Source: Eumeta japonica
Taxonomy: Eukaryota; Arthropoda; Insecta; Lepidoptera; Psychidae
Reading direction: 5' to 3'
DNA length: 64,000 bases
Assembly (NCBI GenBank): GCA_005406025.1
Contig: BGZK01001421.1
Span: 62,001-126,000 of the forward strand
The notes below the pieces were generated by a model, which did no database searches, had not been told where the DNA came from, and was given only the letters and a program-made list of their open reading frames with translations. Shown here piece after piece: positions 1 to 9,310 of this stretch; position 1 is the stretch's first letter; each line of letters starts with the position of its first letter. A program made the translations under genes and the position numbers.

Positions 1-729
1 ATTAGTGCAATTTCGGATGTGTAAGGCGGGTGAGCCTGTACTTTTATACCTAACGTCCCCAAATATTTAGTTGTTTTCCCGGCGACAATGTGACGAGGCG
101 TTGTCGTGATAAAGGACAATCCTAAAGCGAGGTCACTTTTCCTGAACCTTTTTCAAAATAATAAGCAAACAGTGTATCAGTCTGCAGTGACTGATTTTAT
201 CTTCTAAAATAATTTTCTCATAATGAGCTGTTTTTCTGAAGATACGGGCCACCAATTCTTTTGCGACGCAACGACGCAGAACGGAGAACTGCTAACAAAC
301 GGCTGAAACAATGCACGGCGGCGGGTTACATATGTGCAAATATAATTAATGTGAAATTAATTCAGGCGAAATTTAAGTGCCAACCGGTAGATTTACTTAG
401 GTGTGAACGTCTGCTTACCGCTTGAACGCTCAAAGCGAGCTGATTTACTTTGGGGGTACTCAATTCTTACTTAGCAACGCTTCATCCGCCTTTAAACATA
501 AATATGGAGAAATACATGTAACAAGAGTTGCAGCAAGTACGGAAACCTGGATCTGATACGTGACGGACCGGGTGAACGCGTATGGAGCGCTTAACGGCCC
601 GTTTTTGGTTTTGCTAATCCCTTGACTATTTCGCAGGAACGGCGCCTCGCTAACTTAGGTCATCGAAGCATTATCTCTGAACACTAGGTTTTTACAGAAG
701 TGCATAGCTTCACTTCTGATATACCGACA
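1..729. other. unique-looking non-coding DNA
   Basis: No open frame of note, no RNA gene and no recognised repeat was seen. Base composition is more balanced than in most of the window, especially from 240 to 660, so it may hold conserved non-coding sequence. That is a guess from composition only. Confidence 0.3.
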
Positions 730-1395
730 CATATTCAATACACTATGATGGATTGTAGACTTGGCGCAGTACTGAAGAGGTGCAGTGGTGCGGGCTGAAT
801 GCAGCATGCAGCTGCATTATTATATTATTTCTCACTATTCTCGGATTCGTCCTTCAGGGAGCGACCATTACATGGGTCGAATTTTGACCAATTAAATCGA
901 AGCGGCCCGGATTTTAAAATCTGTTCTCGATCGGAAGTCGTACCGTCGGGACAGCTATGTTATTTTCTGACAACGATTTCGCGCCGTACCTAACGGGTGC
1001 TGCTATTTAGCGCCCGTTGAACGGCTACCGTCATCGGTCGGCGGCCCTATCTTTGTGAGGGCCGCCGATGTCTATGTCACGTGATTAGCCCTCTGAAGGA
1101 TTACCGAGGTACTAAAGTACATACGTGTTCGATGCATTTCGGAAGTGAAATTCATACAACCTCATGTCTTCATTTACAAAAATGAATCTATACGTAAAAA
1201 ACTATTCTATAATGTACAAAAAAGCGATGTTTTCTTTATATTACTTACGAGTTCGACACTCGTCTATACGAAGTATATGACTGAAGAATAAAATAGTGAG
1301 TATGTTCACGCCGTGTATGCGTCGGGGTGCACAGGAACGTTTTCGTCGCGAATATGATACTTCCAACTACAAACATTTTTTGTATTTAATTGGAC
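730..1395 (+). repeat. unassigned ~650-bp dispersed repeat, copy 1
   Basis: This block matches, in reverse orientation, the block at 37150-37745. Shared stretches include the head around 770-1000, the block around 1075-1150 (CCCTCTGAAGGATTA, then the segment with GTGTTCGATGCATTTC) and the tail around 1295-1345 (CGCCGTGT, then GTCGGGGTGC). The two copies can also be read into similar short peptides (for example the shared KIC-RSE core), but both have stops and there is no clear protein family. Copy 1 has a 10-bp hairpin (1039-1048 with 1058-1067) absent from copy 2. The class is unknown: it could be a solo LTR, a non-autonomous DNA element or part of a larger element. Boundaries are approximate. 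Confidence 0.7.
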
Positions 1396-2415
1396 GATTT
1401 CTTACATTATCTTGTTTTAATTTTTTTACTTTCTTTTTACGCAGACTTCTTTTTTAAATTTCATAGACTAATTTTTTATATAATAGTTATAGTTCTGTTT
1501 TAACAATAAACTAAGATTGCTTTTTCTTTATTGGCGGTGCTAATGTTGTCTAGTTAAATTATAAATTCAAGCTGTGTAATTCTTAAATAGATGTTATTGC
1601 TATAAAATGGTATAGGGCACCTAACATTGCTTTTCAAAGACTTGCTCAGTGACATATCAGTCAATATGATATGAGTTTTTCGTATCTACCGTAATTTTTT
1701 ATTTTACGGCCATTCGAATTTATAATAATTATTTTTCAAATCAAAAAGACTTGTTTTACATTATTATAAAAACTTTATCGCAGCTTTATTATCAATTTTG
1801 AAAACGCAATCTGATTTTGAAAATCTCTAAATTTTGAAAATCCTAAATCGTTATTCAAATGGAAAACGATTAGGGAAACTTATTACCTAATGATAATTTT
1901 CAAAAACCAATTCCGTGATTCTTCACTTCATATTGTACGTTCATTTAAATTTTTTTCCTTTTCACCATTTAGTGTCTGATTGCCGTCATCTTGAATTTTG
2001 ATTACTCTGAATAATCGGCCTAAACGACAGACTTACCCCTTTGACCCGCCTAAAGAAAGTCTTATGCAACTAGCAAGTTTCATAAGCAAAAGTATGTAGT
2101 AAATCAAACATAGTTCTAGCATTATATCTATGCTATAAGATATAATGCTATAACTATGTTTGATAGCATTATATGTTTTCAAAATAAAACATATAAATGA
2201 AACCCTAAGCAAAATATGCAGTCTTAGTAACAATAGTAACGCACGCGTTCCACACAGTTTTTTAAAAGAATAAAATAAAACCTCAGAATTTGACTGACGC
2301 GCGTAGATATAAGGGTTAGCGGTTTACGCAATAACTAAATACGGGATACAAATAATTAAAATGTTTCAATTTTTCAAATTAAAACTAAAGCTTTGCTGTA
2401 GTCTGCATCCTAAAA
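1396..2415. other. AT-rich non-coding DNA with a hairpin
   Basis: Low-complexity AT-rich sequence with no credible gene. The only structured item is the long inverted repeat at 2105-2162, listed separately. Confidence 0.5.
2105..2162. repeat. 25-bp inverted repeat with 8-base loop
   Basis: The arms 2105-2129 and 2138-2162 are reverse complements over 25 bases with one mismatch (the C/A pair near the middle). The spacer is 8 bases. A third copy of the core TAGCATTATAT follows just downstream. It would fold into a strong hairpin, but AT-rich context and lack of bulges make a microRNA call unsupported. Confidence 0.8.
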
Positions 2416-2600
2416 TTTATTAAAGAAATTAATAATTTTACAGTTTGCATAAACTGGTATTTCATAGTTCCATGGAATCATACTTACTTACTTATCCACA
2501 CTTACATGCCCCCTTTTAGGTTTGGGTACCATATACACTCGACGACGTTGGGCAGTGTTGTGTTGATGTCGGTCTTCACGGACAGTTTATGACTCAGCGT
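2416..2600 (-). pseudogene. truncated lipase pseudogene (C-terminal tail)
   Basis: Read on the minus strand this block matches the last ~70 codons of the two intact lipases in the window. The frame keeps the string NTTLPNVVE, matching NATLPNVLE of the intact genes, and the nucleotide block GACGTTGGGCAGTGTTG is identical. The codons that should carry the catalytic His (WGH in the intact genes) are disrupted, and nothing of the catalytic Ser half can be seen upstream on the minus strand beyond about 2620. It is therefore a dead fragment, the third member of a local lipase cluster. Part of its flank has a small duplicated stretch near 2603-2635. Confidence 0.75.
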
Positions 2601-2739
2601 TATAAACTGCGTCAACATTATAAAATGCGTCGACTGCTGTAAACGATATAAATATGGGTTGATCTCTTTAAGAGATATCTTTGGTAAAAAAATATTTAAA
2701 AAGTGTCTATTTAAAATGTTTTGTAAACCACTCAACCGA

Positions 2740-3010
2740 TAAATTCTACAATATGTACAGTTGTTTTCCTTAAAAAAACGATGTTGATTGATGTTGATTG
2801 CATCATAGTCAGTTGGTTTGTTTAAAAAATGTTAATGGAGAAAAATTTTTCAACAAGTATTTTTTTTTTGTGTTTGTTTTTAAAGTACTCTACCGATAAA
2901 TTCCAAAATCTAATCAGTTGCGTTCTTTAAAAACCAGTGTCGATTGTCGCAAATGGAATCAAAATCGATTGGTTCACGAGAGATATGAGAAATGAAGAAT
3001 TCTAAAAGTT
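2740..3010. repeat. short interspersed repeat fragment
   Basis: The repeated phrase 'contact/threshold' layout of this block (ACTCTACCGATAAATTCC, then a CGATTGTCGCAAATGGAATC-type segment, then an ATTGGTTCACGAGAGATAT-type segment) resembles the blocks near 4700-4860 and 56200-56440, with the same order of short motifs. It is a decayed copy of that dispersed family. Class is unknown and the ends cannot be fixed. Confidence 0.4.
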
Positions 3011-3635
3011 AAAACTAAAAAAAGATTTTTTCATAATATTTGATCAATTGATGTTTGGTACTCGGTCATCTTTTTCTGTCTATAAAACTGTTTCGGATGC
3101 TTTATAGCAGATCAAATTCTAAATATGCATCCGAAAGACGTGGCAGTTGAAAGAAAATCTGAAAAACGGTTGACCCTGACGACTATCCTTAAAACTTTCC
3201 GCTGTGATATTTGTTGATTTGTTTTTGAGCTCCTTGAATATTAAAATATGCTTGTCTATAAGTTTTTGAAATTTTCTTAGTGTGTAAGCTTAAAAATCCA
3301 AACTACGGCTGACCTTTCAGGCCTCTCCTGAAATTTCGTAAAAAAATATGAAATAGAAATAATTTTCATGTGTATAGAATTGAAAACTCCGTTTCCAAAA
3401 CCGAATAGAAAATATAAGCTAAGTATAAACTAATGACTCAATGATATTTTTTGTTGATAGATATTGATATGATAGATATTTTCAGTAAAATGTCCAAAAA
3501 GGAACTTCCGATGCGCGCGCGCGGCTTCCGCCAACTTGCCTAACTCGCATGTAGGAAAGAAGTAGAGTGTAAAAGAGTCTCTGGGTATGGGTCTCTGAGT
3601 TTTTATAATGGAATTTTATTTCTTTTTGTACATTT

Positions 3636-4356
3636 TCAGAGTTTTGTATGTCTAAAGGAAAAATAGACCTTTATGGGATCATTTTGTTGTTCGTCTGTAT
3701 GTCAAGACCCTTTTTCTCAGGATAGTGTGAAGGTATCAAGTTGGAAATAACACCAAATACTTACATCTAAGATCCCTTAGAGCTGTAACAAAACCAAGGT
3801 GCTAAGTTAAAGTTATCTAAAATATGGGCAAAATACGGTCATTTACGCCTTACATTGTGAAATTGATAAGTAAATCAAAACCTATATGGCACTTCCCATT
3901 GACCTAGAATCGAAAAATTCGCCAAGAAGAAAGCTTTCACAGCACAAAAAGTGTAAAATCTAAAAATCAATAATTTGAAAATAAATCATATGCAAAAATA
4001 TATTTTTATAATTATATATACAAACAGAGTGTAATTATTTATTATAAAGTCACAATTAGAGTCAGCAATTAGAGTATGGACCGAGATACTGACCTATATA
4101 AGTGAGAAAATCCTATAATTTTACGCCATGAAAACTTAAGGTTTGCAAAAATTCGTATATTTCAGGAACACTTAAAATATTTTTTGAATAAAATTTAAGT
4201 TTTGGAATTTCGGGGACTAATATATAGCCAGTACCTGTATCGAAAACAGACAAAAATCATCGAGACCCTTGACGGACAAAATATCTACATACATAATTAA
4301 TTTTGTACGAAACCCTCGAGGTGTGAATCTTACTCGCACTTGTCTGGTTTTTTATT
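3636..4356 (+). repeat. lepidopteran-type dispersed repeat (~720 bp)
   Basis: The head (GGAAAAATAGACC, then GGGATCATTTTGTTG, then GTCAAGACCCTTTTTCTCAG) and the tail (CTCGCACTTGTCTGGTTTTT) match, from memory, a very common repeat of moth and butterfly genomes that ends in a 'tcgcacttggccggttttt' type tail. No protein is encoded. Assigning it to a class (SINE, LINE tail or MITE) would need a library search. Confidence 0.5.
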
Positions 4357-4568
4357 TATGCTTGTTCCATATACGCACGTAGAGATGAGACTTTGTAGCT
4401 TCATGATTCATAAAGATTCATTAAAAAATATGTCTGATTTCAGTGGCATTTCAGATCATTCCAATAATACATAACATACACTAACTGTAACGATTATAGT
4501 CATCAGCGATTAGAATAGGTTCATTGACATTTTGCGTATTATATCAGGTGAGGGCAGTCTTTCCTGAG

Positions 4569-4574
4569 TTTTAT
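4569..4574 (-). terminator. candidate displaced poly(A) signal for lipase 1
   Basis: TTTATT on the plus strand gives AATAAA on the minus strand. It is the nearest such signal I could find downstream of the lipase 1 stop codon, but it is on the far side of the element at 4632-5245. If that element were removed the signal would be roughly 100-130 bases past the stop, close to the spacing seen at lipase 2. This is inference. Confidence 0.35.
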
Positions 4575-4631
4575 TAAGTTATGTTTTAATTAATATAGAT
4601 CATAACCATGAAGAAGATTCGTTAAAAAAAA

Positions 4632-5245
4632 TAGGTTAACCCTGTAGGCCAACCCTGAAACTTCCCGCTATTTTCGAGTTCAAAACACTCGAAAATATAC
4701 GGGATTTGACGCAATTTTTTGAGTAAAAAAACCGTTTGTTTCGATTTCTTTCGACAACGATTTCTCGCAAACGAATCAACCGATTTTGACCCGGTTTGCG
4801 GCAATCGACGTGTTTTTACAGGGTCAAGAGCTGCTTAGAATTTGGAATTGATCGGTGAAGGCATTTTAAAGTTATTTTGAAAAAAACACTAAAAAAAATT
4901 TTTTTCTTAGTTTTTTGAAAATTTCTCAAAACCTACCAGTCCGAATCGATCGAAACTTTCAGGAAATCTAAGTTTGGTGAAACTCTTTGGAACACCGTTT
5001 AGTGGGCTCGATTCGATCAAGCCGTTTAAAAGTTATAAAAGTTTACATACATCCACACATGCACACACACACACACACACACACACATCCACACAGCATA
5101 CGGACATCATTTCAGGGATGATCAGGGAAGCTTCCTAGACCCTCAGAACGTCGAGATCTGATGAGAACTCGGTTTTTGCAAAATGGGGTGTAACCAATAA
5201 CTTTCCGAAAATTTTAGAAAATGTTCAATTTTCTTAGCGGGAAGT
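4632..5245. repeat. dispersed element with short inverted ends, 44 bp downstream of lipase 1
   Basis: The 11-base ends at 4660-4670 (ACTTCCCGCTA) and 5235-5245 are exact reverse complements, which suggests terminal inverted repeats. The recognisable repeat sequence may start a little earlier, near 4632 (a GGCCAACCCTGAAACTTCC-type head), so the true left end is uncertain. Inside is a (CA)n run at 5061-5089. The right end lies only 44 bases past the stop codon of the lipase gene at 5290, so the element sits inside what should be the lipase 3' UTR. Related sequence is seen at 56156-56635. Confidence 0.55.
5061..5089. repeat. (CA)n microsatellite
   Basis: Uninterrupted AC dinucleotides within the dispersed element; flanked by ATCCACAC on both sides. 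Confidence 0.85.
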
Positions 5246-5289
5246 AAACAAAGGATACGATAATACAATACTAAAAAAAATATATTACT

Positions 5290-6564
5290 TCAGTTTTGCA
5301 AAGGGTTTGCTTTATCAGAATATTTGTTAAAGTAATTAATAATTTTAGAATTGACGTAAACCGGAAGTTCACTGTTCCATACTAAGCTTGCATGCCCCCA
5401 ATCGGGTTTAGGCACTACGTAATACTCGAGGACGTTGGGCAGTGTTGCGTTGATGAGGTTCACGTCGGCAATCACTGACAGTTTGTCACTCTGCGCCACG
5501 ACCAGCACCACGGGAGTGCGTACCCGGCTCAGATCAAATTCCGGTGGTGGATGTACGCCATACAACTCGAGATTTTCTTCTTTGCCGTAATCGTAGCGTG
5601 CAAATCGTCCAGTATTAACGTATTGACCGCACTGAACTACATTTTTTGTCGAGCTTCCACAGAAATAATGGTCGCCAAGTATTTGCTTCGTTTTCCTCGA
5701 TATCCCATTCGTTGAATCTCCCGCTAAGGCCATAATGGGCACCGTACACGCCACCTCTGGTACTAAAGTACACAATACTGCGGCTATTTTGTGAGGTGGT
5801 TGTTTTCTACCAAATATTTCTCTGACATCAGTAAGATTTAAAGCTTCATACAAGACAGGCGAACCAGCCGCTAACAAGCGCAATAATTTACTTTTTAAAT
5901 GCTTCAGTGACGCAATTGGAGCCAATAATATAGCAAGTCGAATTCGGTCGTTGTAATCTTCTTGAGTTGATGTCATGATAAGAAAATCGCTAGTACCCTG
6001 AGAATGACCAACGTAAAATACATCTTCACTATCGGTTTGCTCAATGACATAGTCAATGATTGACGGCAGGTCGATTTCACCATATTCCTCGAAGGCGAAG
6101 TTCCAAAATTGCGCATCGTGGTCGGGGTCGAGAGTCTCGTGAGCTCGGCTGTAGCAGTCGCCGCGAACTGAAGCGCACCACACGTCGTAGCACGCGTCGG
6201 TGAGTCCGTAAGCCAGGCCAGCGTCAGGACCGGCCAGCAGCCAGGTGTCAGCGCTGTCCAATAGTCCATGTTGAAGCACTACTGGTCTAGAGTACTTTGT
6301 TCCGTTGCATCGTCCTTTGCCTGTTATATGGAATACTTTCAGTTTGTATTTGTCCTCGGTGACGACGGTGTGTTCTTCAACTAGATAACCGTATTTACCA
6401 GCGAGTTGGGTAAAATTTAGTCTAGCATCCTCTATTAGAATGGCATTTTCGATTTCACTGGAGGGCTCAGCGTATGGTATTGCCACATTATCATCTCCTA
6501 GAAGAGCTGTTGTCGTTTTAAAACACAACACTAAAACAAGTAAAACGAATGTGAAGACGGCCAT
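5290..6564 (-). CDS. secreted acid lipase-like protein (lipase 1 of window)
   Basis: A complete 424-residue intronless frame. It belongs to the alpha/beta-hydrolase acid/neutral lipase family (lipase 1/lipase 3-like, related to gastric and lysosomal acid lipases), which hydrolyses acyl glycerides or steryl esters; in insects many members are secreted by the gut, but the tissue here is unknown. Seen directly: a hydrophobic signal peptide (residues 1-20), a lipase N-terminal region (about 40-80), HGLLDSADTW at 99-108, the RGDCYSRAH motif at 134-142, the nucleophile elbow GHSQG with Ser188, and the likely Asp360 and His391 completing the triad. Possible N-glycosylation sites include NFT and NGT. 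Length fits the family. The start ATG at 6564 is followed at once by the signal peptide and preceded by a TATA-like box about 60 bases upstream. The substrate cannot be read from sequence. The 3' UTR appears to be interrupted by a repeat, so mRNA 3' processing may differ from its paralogue. Confidence 0.93.
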   Translation of the reverse strand: MAVFTFVLLVLVLCFKTTTALLGDDNVAIPYAEPSSEIENAILIEDARLNFTQLAGKYGYLVEEHTVVTEDKYKLKVFHITGKGRCNGTKYSRPVVLQHGLLDSADTWLLAGPDAGLAYGLTDACYDVWCASVRGDCYSRAHETLDPDHDAQFWNFAFEEYGEIDLPSIIDYVIEQTDSEDVFYVGHSQGTSDFLIMTSTQEDYNDRIRLAILLAPIASLKHLKSKLLRLLAAGSPVLYEALNLTDVREIFGRKQPPHKIAAVLCTLVPEVACTVPIMALAGDSTNGISRKTKQILGDHYFCGSSTKNVVQCGQYVNTGRFARYDYGKEENLELYGVHPPPEFDLSRVRTPVVLVVAQSDKLSVIADVNLINATLPNVLEYYVVPKPDWGHASLVWNSELPVYVNSKIINYFNKYSDKANPLQN

Positions 6565-6623
6565 AATTTTAGTAGTCGTGTCTGAAAGAAAAATGAAAAT
6601 GCTGAAACTTGATGAAAGTGGCC

Positions 6624-6677
6624 AAATATATTAACTGCCATATTGAAGTAGGTATTATGCGGACACACTTGAGTAAA
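6624..6677 (-). promoter_or_regulatory. conserved promoter block of lipase 1
   Basis: On the minus strand, a TATA-like GTTAATATATTT lies about 60-70 bases before the ATG and a second conserved element (TTTACTCAAGTGT) lies some 30 bases further upstream. Both motifs occur in the same order and at nearly the same spacing upstream of lipase 2 (33476-33530), while the sequence between them has diverged. Retention in both paralogues supports function in transcription. Confidence 0.55.
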
Positions 6678-6699
6678 TTGTATAAATTTTATCATTTCA

Positions 6700-7450
6700 C
6701 AAATCTTTAGCGTATCTGTTACTAATTTTTAAGTAATTGAACGACCGCACCGAATGGTCTTGTCGAGACAACCTATTATAGCAATATATAGTAAAATGTA
6801 TAATCGTGTTGACGTCACTGTAATCGAGTTACGAACATATTTCGCTCTATATTTAAGAATCATAATAACTCATATTCACAATATATTTTAGTTAAGTGTC
6901 AAATCTTGATCTAATAGGTGGCGCTATTAGTTATTAATACGTTTAATATTTGTAGGTCGAGTTGATTTACATTTACACAAATATGTTCGCGTGGTTCAAA
7001 ATCTTCTTTTGATATTTTGCGAAATTTGAGTAAATCGCTGGATGGCTGGATGAGTGAAGAGGTGGATAGCCGGATGGATGTATGTCTGCATTGCTTGATG
7101 AATGAACAGGTAAGTGACCGGGTAGGTGAATGGATAGGTAATAGTGGTGAGGGGTGAAGTTTAATAGAAGAATAGCCAGGTCATTTGTCGTCTTATTTTA
7201 GGGTATAACATAAAAAATTACATATTTGATTCTGATGCAACTGATTTATATTTCCGATGTTAAAACTCTTCTTATATATTGTCATTAAAGTATTTTAGAA
7301 TATGCTCAAAACCACTGATATTTCACAATAAATTGATTCCAAGCATATTATCTGGTTTAAGATAGACTGCGTTATGTTACGACCGCAACAGATTACATAA
7401 ATAAAAGTTAATGAAAATTACAAGCATTAAAATATTGACATGTACTTTTT
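6700..7450. other. non-coding upstream region of lipase 1
   Basis: AT-rich, no gene seen. A degenerate GGAT/TGAA-type tetranucleotide stretch spans about 7038-7150. Confidence 0.5.
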
Positions 7451-7455
7451 ATTGA

Positions 7456-8337
7456 AGTAAAACTTCCTTAGGCAGGTTAGAGTGATTTCGTGCTATGACG
7501 TCAGAGTGAAACGCTCGACCGACACGGTCGGGTGACACGGTCGGGTCCACTCGATTATTTTTGGCTCGGCCTAGAGGACCCACGTGTTCCACACGTTCAC
7601 ACAGCTGATTGCACCTGATCGCGACTATTTTATATACGAGGTTATTATTAATTGCAAAAAGAAGAATGCTTGTAAAATATATATAAATTAATGGAATATA
7701 TTGGCGCAATCGTCCGTAGTTTCTAATAGCTAGATGAACACGATACATCACAAGTCACCGGAAAATTGATAATGAAAACGGGACTAAATATTACTGCAAT
7801 CTTTTATGCAATAATTTTTTCTTAAAACCGATCCCTATGTTTGTAACGCATTTCGTTGCAGCTGATAATATGTTTGCTTTTGGATAGTGATATTAATTCA
7901 TCTCAACTACAGAATAACGACACAAATTTACTTTCTCCTGCCGACGTGGAAAAAGAAGGTTATGTGCGTGTGGCAGAGGCGGAATGTGCGAGAGATTATC
8001 GTGATGAAAATAACCAAAAAATATTGAAAAACAACCTTTTAATGCAAGAAAACCGTATTGAGAAAATTATTTTTTTTTTGTGCGCCGTAAATAATACAAT
8101 AAGTGTTTTTTTATACTTAAATTTCAACAATTATAAATTTCAGCTCTCGGCTACTCGACGGCCGAGCGCCGTGATGTTGGAGTGTTAGGTACTGCAATCG
8201 AGTTAGCGGCCGGCGGTCGGTCTATTGTTCTCGTGGGCACGCAGCTGATTCATAGGTTTGCTGCATATATTACATACATTTAATTTCTTTTTTAGCAATG
8301 TATACAATATTTGTTAAAGTTTTAATCGCTCAGAGCA
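7456..8337 (+). mobile_element. probable 5' LTR/leader of a BEL/Pao element
   Basis: This block lies directly upstream of a BEL/Pao gag start. It is more GC-rich than its surroundings and contains TTGGCGCAATCGTCCG at about 7701-7716, which resembles the primer-binding-site region that follows a 5' LTR in such elements. No matching 3' LTR was found within the window, so LTR limits cannot be set and the assignment rests on position. Confidence 0.35.
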
Positions 8338-9080
8338 ATGACTGACAAAGAAGCTAAGGAACTTAAAGATCTCATATCTAAAAGATCTTCAATTAAAGGG
8401 AGACTCACAACATTTGAAATTTTTTTAAAAGAATTAATTGAATTTGATCATATTAATAAATGCCAATTAAATGAGTTAAAGATTAGATTAAGAAAATTAC
8501 AAGAATTATTTAATGATTGTGATTTAGTTCAAACAAGTGTTGACATTAAAGATTTGTCAGCCCAGAGTGACAGAGAAGGAACAGAGAACATTTCTTTTAA
8601 ATCAACAGCGGAAGCTCGAGAGATGATCGAGAAATATGATAAGTGCGCGTATTCAGAAAGTTCGGTGTCATCACACTGTAATAATAAATTTAATGTAAAG
8701 TTACCCACAATAACACTTCCATCTTTTGATGGAGAAATAACTAAGTGGCTTGAGTTTAGAGATACATACATTTCAATGATTTATGGCAATGATTCTCTAC
8801 CTAAAATTGCGAAATACCAATATTTGAAAGGTTCCTTGTCTGGCACTGCGGCTAATGTAATAGATTCCTTGGAACTCACAAGTAAAAATTGTGATATAGC
8901 ATGGAAGTTGGTAATGGATCGTTTCAATAATAAACAGCAATTAGTGTATACGCACCTTAAGTCATTATTCGATGTTCCAGCTATCAATAAGGAATGCGCT
9001 GATTTATACGGAACTTAGTTGATCATATTTGTAAAAATTTTCGTGCATTAAATAGTTTAGACAAATTATTTCACCTTTCT
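8338..9080 (+). pseudogene. BEL/Pao retrotransposon gag, N-terminal part
   Basis: The frame starting at ATG 8338 runs 226 codons and has the features of the BEL/Pao gag domain (DUF1759-like): a charged N-terminal helix region, then LPTITLPSFDGEITKW at about residues 120-135 followed by YLKGSLSGTAANVI and the aromatic-rich helical region. A stop at 9018 results from a frameshift: in the next frame the protein continues with LVDHICKNFRALNSLDK until about 9080, where homology stops. The rest of gag resumes only at about 12970, so foreign DNA separates the halves. Gag would form the retrotransposon particle; this copy cannot make it. Confidence 0.8.
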
Positions 9081-9084
9081 GCTA

Positions 9085-9310
9085 CTAAGATTTCATTAAT
9101 TATAATAGAATTATTACTATTATTGTTATTATATATTTTTGTAATTAATGGCTTAACTCACTGATATTTACAATCAAAAACTAAGGTTAACCTGAAATAA
9201 CCTTAAAAAAAATAAATACCGTAATCACACCCACGTGTTGAATGTATTAAAAAAAAAATTGGGTGCGTGTACTTATGTACGCGCGTGAGAAGTTATACTT
9301 GTTCGGGAAG
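9085..9310. other. AT-rich junction between gag fragment and tandem array
   Basis: ATT-rich low-complexity sequence, no feature recognised. It contains the left border of whatever inserted into the BEL/Pao element. Confidence 0.4.

Noticed and set aside
5973..6269. 98-codon minus-strand frame inside lipase 1
   Set aside because: Shadow of the lipase frame in another phase; no domain of its own.
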